11,634 bases of DNA. Origin: RGIG5675 sp050943435 (GTDB lineage: Bacteria > Bacillota > Clostridia > Oscillospirales > Ruminococcaceae). Made by a program: the position numbers and the translations under genes. Positions 1-4,760 of this stretch are shown here, piece by piece. A model generated the notes under the pieces. It saw nothing but the letters and a program-made list of their open reading frames with translations, was not told where the DNA came from and made no database searches. Position 1 is the first letter of the stretch; the number at the start of each line of letters is the position of its first letter. Location of the stretch: NCBI GenBank assembly GCA_050943435.1, contig JBMNPE010000048.1, positions 1 through 11,634 of the forward strand, written 5' to 3'.

Positions 1-67
1 TGATCGGACTATTAATAAAAAACTTCAATCACAGAGTTTAGAATAAGCCTTTAAATCAGATTGGCTT

Positions 68-262
68 CTAATACTGTCTCCATTCCGGCGCGTGCCTGTG
101 GCATATGGATATGCATCTCCCGCAGCCGATGCACTTTGTCTCATCCACCACGCTGAACCATCCGGGCTGCATTCGTATCGCCCCCTGCGGGCACTGTCTT
201 ATGCAGGCTCCGCACCCGATGCACTTGTCCCTGTCTATAAAGGCTTTTCTGCTATTTTTCAT
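68..262 (-). CDS. Small 2x[4Fe-4S] ferredoxin-like protein
   Basis: This 64-residue protein is almost entirely a bacterial-type ferredoxin. Two CxxCxxCxxxC motifs are visible, at C14/C17/C20/C24 and C44/C47/C50/C54, enough ligands for two [4Fe-4S] clusters. The first motif ends in the usual Cys-Pro, but the second ends in Cys-His. It should act in the cytoplasm as a low-potential electron carrier or as the electron-transfer subunit of a partner enzyme; the partner is not evident. The start lies inside the end of the upstream sirtuin gene (11-base overlap), with a GAAGG ribosome binding site 6 bases before the ATG, so the two are probably translationally coupled. No convincing terminator is seen in the 67 bases beyond its stop, so the operon may continue outside the window. 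Confidence 0.85.
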   Translation of the reverse strand: MKNSRKAFIDRDKCIGCGACIRQCPQGAIRMQPGWFSVVDETKCIGCGRCISICHRHAPEWRQY

Positions 263-1136
263 GGCATGCCTTCAGATCGCGGATCGTCTCGTCAATGTCA
301 TGGCTTATTACAATGGATCTTCCCCTCAGAATCTCGGGGAAGCAGGGATCATTCAGATTAACGGAGGCATAGAGGGAATCCCTGTTCTGCACCGCCATCT
401 GCCAGAATGGCACCTTGATCACTCCCGGGGAATTGAAGCCGACCCCCAGTTCCAAATACAGTATCCTGCCATGACTGTGGTCCTGCAGATATTTCTGGTA
501 CCTGTCATTGGCGGCGTGCCAGCCGCTGTCCCTCACGAATGTATCGTCCCAATACAGGTTGAAATCCATTTCCGCTCCGCATTTAGGACAGTGCGGGATC
601 AGCTCTACCGGGACCTTCATGTCCTTCTCCTGCTCCCGCATGGCCTTCAGGATTTCGTAGTTGTCATAAGTCTCTGCATGGCAGGGCCTGCTGCACTGGA
701 AGAGTCCGAAGTCGCCCTGTGTATAGAAGAGGCGGTCTTTTGGAAAGCCGGCCCTCTGGAAAGTGTGGTCAATATTGGTGGTGATGACAAAAAAGTCCTT
801 TGTAGAAAGCAGGCCGAGCAGGACGTTCAGGGTGTCCTTCGGGAGGGGGCAGTACCTGTGGATCCAAGCCCAACGGCTCCAGTAAGCCCATCTCTCCTCC
901 CTGGTCTCGAAGTCCGCAAAGCAGCCGGAATACATGTCGGTCATGCCGTACTTCTCTACGAAGTCCCCGAAATATTTCCTGAGCCTCTCCCCGGAATAGT
1001 CGAAACCCGCAGACGTAGAAAGTCCGCTTCCGGCGCCGACAATTACGGCGTCAGCCGTCTCAAATGCCTGCGACAGCTTCTGCAGTTCGCTTTGATAAAT
1101 TCCGGTAGTCTCATAGACAATTCCATAGCGGGTCAT
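252..1136 (-). CDS. SIR2-family (sirtuin) protein, class M-like
   Basis: This 294-residue protein has a sirtuin Rossmann fold: the NAD-binding motif GAGSGLSTSAG at 34-44, TTNID at 119-123, a zinc site made by C148/C152 and C183/C186, and a later ELGVGFNSP segment. At the position of the catalytic His of deacylase sirtuins (normally His-Gly) it has Gln140-Gly. This replacement, and the overall resemblance, recall the SirTM (class M) sirtuins that act as protein ADP-ribosyltransferases on a lipoyl-carrier protein. It is therefore likely to use NAD+ but may not be a deacetylase; this is inference. The usual SirTM partners (macrodomain hydrolase, GcvH-like carrier, lipoate ligase) are absent from the window but could lie to the left. 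GGTGG precedes the chosen ATG by 4 bases. A terminator-like hairpin lies 24 bases upstream. Confidence 0.85.
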   Translation of the reverse strand: MTRYGIVYETTGIYQSELQKLSQAFETADAVIVGAGSGLSTSAGFDYSGERLRKYFGDFVEKYGMTDMYSGCFADFETREERWAYWSRWAWIHRYCPLPKDTLNVLLGLLSTKDFFVITTNIDHTFQRAGFPKDRLFYTQGDFGLFQCSRPCHAETYDNYEILKAMREQEKDMKVPVELIPHCPKCGAEMDFNLYWDDTFVRDSGWHAANDRYQKYLQDHSHGRILYLELGVGFNSPGVIKVPFWQMAVQNRDSLYASVNLNDPCFPEILRGRSIVISHDIDETIRDLKACHEK

Positions 1137-1159
1137 TTTTCCACCACAGCCTTACCAAG

Positions 1160-1195
1160 AAAAACGGACACGACGGCCCAAGGGCAGCGTGTCCG
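1160..1195 (-). terminator. Intrinsic terminator or attenuator between flavoprotein and sirtuin genes
   Basis: On the minus strand an 8-bp perfect stem (CGGACACG with CGTGTCCG) closes a 15-base loop that can form a further short GCC/GGC stem. It is followed directly by five T residues. It lies after the flavoprotein stop and ends only 23 bases before the sirtuin ATG. I see no good promoter between the flavoprotein gene and this hairpin, so it may only partly terminate and so lower sirtuin and ferredoxin expression. Confidence 0.7.
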
Positions 1196-1251
1196 CATCT
1201 TGAATCAATCTTTCTGTCTTTTTTTCGCTGGTCAGCAGAGTGCGGCATTAC

Positions 1252-1647
1252 TCAAAGGACTTTCTTGTTGTCCGCGCCGGGAGTTGTCACGATTACCTTT
1301 TCCGGAGTGATCAGGAGCGCTCCCTTTGCAGTCGCCGCCCCGTTGAACATGTCCTCGACCATCTTCTTGAATTCATCTACCAGGGGACCCTGGGCCACAT
1401 ACTGGGCAGTACCCTTGATCTGGTATCCTTCGAGCGAACTGGCGTCATACACTGAGATTGCTATCTTCCCGTTGTCAGCCCTGAGATTTTTGAGGGTCGT
1501 TTCGAGAAACACGTCCCCGACTGCAAGCTTTCCGTCGTCAGTTACCTTCTTGAAAGCGACAGGAACCACATTGGGCTCCCCGTCCGAGCATGTGGCGAGA
1601 TCCCACATGCTGCCCGCAAGAATCTTTTTAACATTGTCATTCAGCAT
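1252..1647 (-). CDS. Pyridoxamine 5'-phosphate oxidase-family FMN-binding protein
   Basis: This protein of about 131 residues has the small split-barrel flavin-binding fold typical of single-domain PPOX-like proteins. The visible pattern is WDLATCSDGEPNVVPVAF near the N-terminus, then VGDVFLETTLKNLR, then KIAISVYD and YQIKGTAQYV, which form the barrel strands. It probably binds FMN or another flavin or deazaflavin cofactor and acts as a small cytoplasmic reductase or oxidase of unknown substrate; PdxH activity should not be assumed. Two in-frame ATGs are possible (1656 and 1647). The GAGGAGG ribosome binding site abuts the first with no spacing and is 9 bases from the second, so 1647 is preferred. 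It is divergent from an HxlR-type regulator, which is its likely controller. A minus-strand promoter-like element lies upstream. Confidence 0.85.
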   Translation of the reverse strand: MLNDNVKKILAGSMWDLATCSDGEPNVVPVAFKKVTDDGKLAVGDVFLETTLKNLRADNGKIAISVYDASSLEGYQIKGTAQYVAQGPLVDEFKKMVEDMFNGAATAKGALLITPEKVIVTTPGADNKKVL

Positions 1648-1656
1648 TTCATTCAT

Positions 1657-1663
1657 CCTCCTC
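1657..1663 (-). promoter_or_regulatory. Ribosome binding site that decides the flavoprotein start
   Basis: A GAGGAGG motif on the minus strand directly abuts an ATG at 1656 and lies 9 bases before a second in-frame ATG at 1647. Only the second has workable spacing, so translation most likely begins there. Confidence 0.65.
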
Positions 1664-1711
1664 AGCTACTGAACCTTCGCAATCCGGTGCATCTGCCCTG
1701 ATTACACACAC

Positions 1712-1740
1712 AATATATGAAATTAACGCTGAAGGAACAA
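1712..1740 (-). promoter_or_regulatory. Predicted sigma-70-type promoter for the flavoprotein gene
   Basis: Reading leftwards, TTGTTC (1740-1735) is followed after exactly 17 bases by TATATT (1717-1712). This is a reasonable -35/-10 pair and would give a leader of roughly 50-60 bases before the flavoprotein start. Confidence 0.5.
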
Positions 1741-1745
1741 GATAT

Positions 1746-1759
1746 TAATAAATTTATTA
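1746..1759. repeat. 14-bp perfect AT palindrome in the divergent intergenic region
   Basis: TAATAAATTTATTA is a perfect 14-bp palindrome, just upstream of the leftward -35 element and about 25 bases upstream of the rightward -35. It could be an operator, but it contains only A and T in an AT-rich spacer, so chance is possible. Confidence 0.4.
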
Positions 1760-1783
1760 GTCACTTTTAATTTTTATAGCTGC

Positions 1784-1812
1784 TTTACTTTACAAAGTAG
1801 TATACTTAAAAT
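1784..1812 (+). promoter_or_regulatory. Predicted promoter of the HxlR regulator gene
   Basis: TTTACT (1784-1789) and TAAAAT (1807-1812) are separated by 17 bases, upstream of the HxlR start at 1846. TATACT at 1801-1806 is an alternative -10 without a matching -35. The elements overlap the inverted repeats at 1787-1807, which suits autoregulation. Confidence 0.45.
1787..1807. promoter_or_regulatory. Overlapping inverted repeats, candidate HxlR operator
   Basis: Two inverted repeats overlap: ACTTT-AC-AAAGT (1787-1798) and AAGTA-GTA-TACTT (1795-1807). They sit across the promoter of the HxlR gene. HxlR proteins bind as dimers to short inverted repeats in such divergent regions, so this is the best operator candidate for control of the regulator and perhaps the flavoprotein. 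Confidence 0.5.
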
Positions 1813-1845
1813 GTAGTCATAATAAGAAACTCAGAGGTTATAACC

Positions 1846-2226
1846 ATGTATCAGAAAAAGCTGGAAGACGACATCCGCTGTCCCCTGGAATACGGGCTTG
1901 AGGTGTTCGGTGGAAAATGGAATTCCCGCGTGATCTGCGTCCTTGCAGATATGGGGACGCTGCGCTACAGCGAAATAAGGAAAGAAATGGGAAATATAAC
2001 AGATGCAGTGCTGACTTCCACACTAAAGGGGCTCATAAGCAATGATTTTGTGGAGCGGAAGTCCTACGACCAGATTCCCCCGAGGGTTGAGTACAGCCTC
2101 ACGGAAAAGGGGAAGTCGGTGGTCCCGATCCTGCAGAGCATCTGCAGGTGGTCAGGAATCTTCTACAAGGCTCCGGAAGACAAGAGCATGTCCCACTGCA
2201 GGCACTGCGACTACAATCACGGCTGA
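1846..2226 (+). CDS. HxlR-family winged-helix transcriptional regulator
   Basis: This 126-residue protein carries the whole HxlR winged-helix pattern: Cys12-Pro near the N-terminus, FGGKWNSRVICVLAD for the first helix, LRYSEIRKEMGNITDAVLTSTLKGL for the recognition region, and PPRVEYSLTEKGKSVVPIL for the wing and dimer helix. In relatives such as YodB and HypR the equivalent N-terminal Cys senses electrophiles or disulfide stress, so this may be a thiol-based sensor. Unusually, the C-terminus ends in a Cys- and His-rich tail (C118, C121, with H117, H120 and H125), which might bind metal or take part in redox sensing. AGAGG lies 8 bases before the ATG. It is divergent from the flavoprotein, the most likely target besides itself. 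No terminator is obvious after it. Confidence 0.9.
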   Translation: MYQKKLEDDIRCPLEYGLEVFGGKWNSRVICVLADMGTLRYSEIRKEMGNITDAVLTSTLKGLISNDFVERKSYDQIPPRVEYSLTEKGKSVVPILQSICRWSGIFYKAPEDKSMSHCRHCDYNHG

Positions 2227-2319
2227 AAACGATGCACTGAAGAGGCAGGGAAGCTGTCAGGCTTAAATCCTTATATCTGAGCATTCAAAGGGACTTTGCG
2301 CAAACTAAAAACTAATAAA

Positions 2320-2328
2320 TGTTATACT
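2320..2328 (+). promoter_or_regulatory. Predicted extended -10 promoter for the central operon
   Basis: TGTTATACT (2320-2328) fits an extended -10 element (TG, one base, TATACT). No good -35 is seen at standard spacing. The 2227-2456 gap otherwise holds only short hairpins, including a 5-bp TGCCG/CGGCA stem (2417-2437) just before the ribosome binding site. A start near 2335 would give a leader of about 120 bases with no riboswitch I can recognise. Confidence 0.45.
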
Positions 2329-2456
2329 TGTTACAAAGGCTGAAGATCAGAAGAATCCTGAATATTGAGCATTTCCTGCCTTAGTATTTTCAGGTGATAG
2401 AACAGAGGCAAAGCTGTGCCGCAGCAGGTATACGGCAGATTCGAGAGGTGAATATT

Positions 2457-3842
2457 ATGATGCTTGGTGCGATTATGGTCCCGCATCCGCCCCTGATTCT
2501 CCCGGAGGTCGGAAGGGGGAGGGAGTCCGAAATTTCTGAGACTTCCGCTGCCTACGACAGGGCGGCGAAGTTCCTTGCCGATCTCGGACCGGACACAGTC
2601 GTAGTGAGTTCTCCACACAGCGCAATGTATACCGACTATTTCCACATTTCCCCGGGAGAGCACGCGGAGGGCTCCATGGCCGACTTCGGAGCTCCGGAGG
2701 CCTCGGTTTCAGTGGACTACGACACCGAGATGGTTGAACTCATATCGAGATATGCCTCTGAAGAGGGGCTTCCGGCGGGAACTCTCGGGGAGAAGGATTC
2801 CGGGCTTGACCACGGGACTATTATTCCTCTAAGGTTCCTTGGAAAATATCTAACAGATTACAGATTAGTAAGGATAGGGCTTTCCGGACTCAGCCTCGCG
2901 GACCACTACAGGCTCGGGATGCTTGTCCAGAAGGTGTCGGATGAGCTCGGCAGGAAGACAGCGTTCATAGGGAGCGGGGATCTGTCCCACAAGCTCAAGG
3001 ACTACGGCCCCTACGGATTTGCCAAGGAAGGACCGCAGTATGACGAAAGGATTATGGACGTCATGGGGAGGGCTGCCTTTGAGGAGCTCTTTGACTTTAA
3101 GGAGAGCTTCCTCGACAGGGCGGCAGAATGCGGCCACAGGAGCTTCGTCATCATGGCGGGGGCTCTGGACGGGCTTGCCGTCGAGGCGGAGAAGCTGTCC
3201 CACCAGGATGTGACAGGCGTAGGCTACGGAGTCTGCACTTACAGGGTGACAGGTAAGGACCCCGGGCGACGCTTCCTGGAATCGTGGGCAAAAAAGCAGG
3301 ACGACAGGATATCAAAGCTTAAAGAGGACGAGGACCCGTACGTGAGCCTCGCGAGGAGCGCAGTAGAGGCATATGTGAGGCACGGGATAAGGATAAGCGT
3401 CCCGGAGGGCCTTCCAAAGGAGATGATGAGCCGGCGTGCCGGGACATTCGTGTCCCTGCACAGGGAAGGCGTGCTGAGGGGATGCATAGGCACGATATCG
3501 GCCGTCCGCACAAACATCGCGGAGGAGATAATCTCCAACGCGATAAGCGCTGCGTCGAGGGACCCGAGGTTCTATCCAGTGAGGGAAGAGGAGCTTAAGG
3601 ACCTCGAGATATCCGTGGACGTCCTGGGGCCTTCTGAGAAGATAAATTCCGAGAGCGAGCTCGATCCCTCTAAATACGGGGTCATAGTGTCAAAAGGAGC
3701 CAGGAGGGGACTCCTTCTCCCGGACCTCGACGGCGTGGACACCGTAGAGGAACAGGTCAGGATTGCGAAGCGCAAGGCAGGCATCCCTGAGTGGGAGAAG
3801 GGCTGCACTCTCGAGAGATTTGAAGTCGTGAGGCACACCTGA
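2457..3842 (+). CDS. AmmeMemoRadiSam proteins B and A fused (MEMO1-AMMECR1)
   Basis: This 461-residue protein fuses two members of the AmmeMemoRadiSam system. Residues about 1-265 are a MEMO1/LigB-like domain with the expected His-containing motifs: VPHPPL (H10), SSPHS (H54), LDHG (H119) and GSGDLSHK (H178). Residues about 290-461 are an AMMECR1 domain with the signature LRGCIGT at 340-346. LigB enzymes are metal-dependent ring-cleaving dioxygenases, but MEMO proteins differ and the reaction of this system is unresolved. The ATG at 2457 is chosen because AGAGGTG lies 6 bases upstream and the MEMO fold begins at once; a GTG at 2394 would add 21 residues unlike the family. The stop overlaps the radical SAM start by one base (TGATG), indicating coupled translation. 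This fusion is a known arrangement in some anaerobes. Confidence 0.92.
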   Translation: MMLGAIMVPHPPLILPEVGRGRESEISETSAAYDRAAKFLADLGPDTVVVSSPHSAMYTDYFHISPGEHAEGSMADFGAPEASVSVDYDTEMVELISRYASEEGLPAGTLGEKDSGLDHGTIIPLRFLGKYLTDYRLVRIGLSGLSLADHYRLGMLVQKVSDELGRKTAFIGSGDLSHKLKDYGPYGFAKEGPQYDERIMDVMGRAAFEELFDFKESFLDRAAECGHRSFVIMAGALDGLAVEAEKLSHQDVTGVGYGVCTYRVTGKDPGRRFLESWAKKQDDRISKLKEDEDPYVSLARSAVEAYVRHGIRISVPEGLPKEMMSRRAGTFVSLHREGVLRGCIGTISAVRTNIAEEIISNAISAASRDPRFYPVREEELKDLEISVDVLGPSEKINSESELDPSKYGVIVSKGARRGLLLPDLDGVDTVEEQVRIAKRKAGIPEWEKGCTLERFEVVRHT

Positions 3843-4741
3843 TGACAGCGGCGGCCGCAGAGACAAACAGAGTTAAAGAGGGAGGGGAGGGAGTTCCCCT
3901 CGACAGCAGGGCGGAATGCAGGGTCTGCTTCCGGCACTGCCTCATACCGGAAGGGGGCCTCGGGGCCTGCAGGGCGAGGACCAACGAAGGCGGGACAGTA
4001 AAATGCGCTAGCTACGGCATTGTGACTTCTCTTGCCCTCGATCCGATAGAAAAGAAGCCCCTGAGGCGGTTTTGCCCGGGGAGCATGATACTCTCCGCCG
4101 GGGGCTACGGCTGCAACCTCAGGTGCCCTTTCTGCCAGAACCACGAGATATCCATGGCAGGGCCTGCTGATTTCCCGGGAAGCCGCAGGATTTCCCCAGG
4201 GGAGCTTGCAGACGCGGCACTGAGCCTCTCTGACAGGGGAAACATCGGTATTGCTTTCACGTACAACGAGCCGATGATCTGGTACGAATACGTGAGGGAC
4301 ACGGCAAAGCTCGTAAAGGCAAACGGGCAGAAAGTCGTCCTGGTCACCAACGGGACAGCCTCTAAGGAGGTCCTCCTTGAAATCCTGCCGCTCATTGACG
4401 CCATGAACATAGACCTCAAGGGATTTTCCGGGGAATACTACAGGGATTTCCTCGGCGGGGACCTCGAAATGACAAAGGAATTCATAAAAATGGCTGCGGA
4501 ATCCGGCCACGTTGAGATAACGACACTTGCCGTCCCCGGAAAGAACGACTCCGTCGAGGAGATGAGGCGGCTATCGGGGTGGATAGCTTCCCTCCCGGGA
4601 GGCAGGAGCATACCGCTGCATATATCCAGGTATTTCCCGAGGTACAGGCTGTCTGAGCCGGCAACTCCCGTAGAGACAGTGATGAAGCTCTGCAGGACGG
4701 CGCGTGAGAACCTCGAATACGTATATCCGGGAAACTGCTGA
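3842..4741 (+). CDS. AmmeMemoRadiSam system radical SAM enzyme
   Basis: This 299-residue protein is the radical SAM partner of the upstream fusion. The cluster-binding motif is C91-x3-C95-x2-C98 (CNLRCPFC), followed by GIAFTYNEP and NIDLKGF, both typical of the PflA-like radical SAM barrel. An N-terminal Cys set (C26, C29, C33, C43) is also characteristic of the family. It should cleave S-adenosylmethionine to a 5'-deoxyadenosyl radical; the substrate is unknown, and the adjacent MEMO1-AMMECR1 protein is the expected partner. It ends at EYVYPGNC, whereas many homologues, as I recall them, run some 30-40 residues further with another CxxC motif. No such segment is visible in any frame before the next gene, so the shorter end looks genuine. 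GTGAGG lies 8 bases before the ATG. Confidence 0.92.
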   Translation: MTAAAAETNRVKEGGEGVPLDSRAECRVCFRHCLIPEGGLGACRARTNEGGTVKCASYGIVTSLALDPIEKKPLRRFCPGSMILSAGGYGCNLRCPFCQNHEISMAGPADFPGSRRISPGELADAALSLSDRGNIGIAFTYNEPMIWYEYVRDTAKLVKANGQKVVLVTNGTASKEVLLEILPLIDAMNIDLKGFSGEYYRDFLGGDLEMTKEFIKMAAESGHVEITTLAVPGKNDSVEEMRRLSGWIASLPGGRSIPLHISRYFPRYRLSEPATPVETVMKLCRTARENLEYVYPGNC

Positions 4742-4760
4742 GTCTGATATACTTGTATCC

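Noticed and set aside
45..67. Terminator after the ferredoxin
   Set aside because: The AAGCC/GGCTT hairpin has a 5-bp stem, a 13-base loop and no adjoining T tract.
105..1310. A 401-codon open frame on the plus strand
   Set aside because: It lies entirely opposite the ferredoxin, the sirtuin and the end of the flavoprotein, all with clear family motifs. Its translation has no recognisable domain, so it is a shadow of GC-rich coding sequence.
2336..2456. Riboswitch in the leader of the central operon
   Set aside because: Only short 5-7-bp hairpins are visible, with no known aptamer core and no terminator or sequestering alternative.
3572..4510. A 312-codon minus-strand frame, and a similar 285-codon frame at 4571-5428
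   Set aside because: Both are antisense to the MEMO1-AMMECR1, radical SAM and GTPase genes and show low-complexity Ser/Pro/Arg-rich translations without domains.
4704..4760. Upstream GTG start for the GTPase fusion
   Set aside because: It would add 19 residues unlike the family and overlap the radical SAM gene by 38 bases with only a weak AGGA. The ATG at 4761 fits the family start, although its own ribosome binding site is poor.
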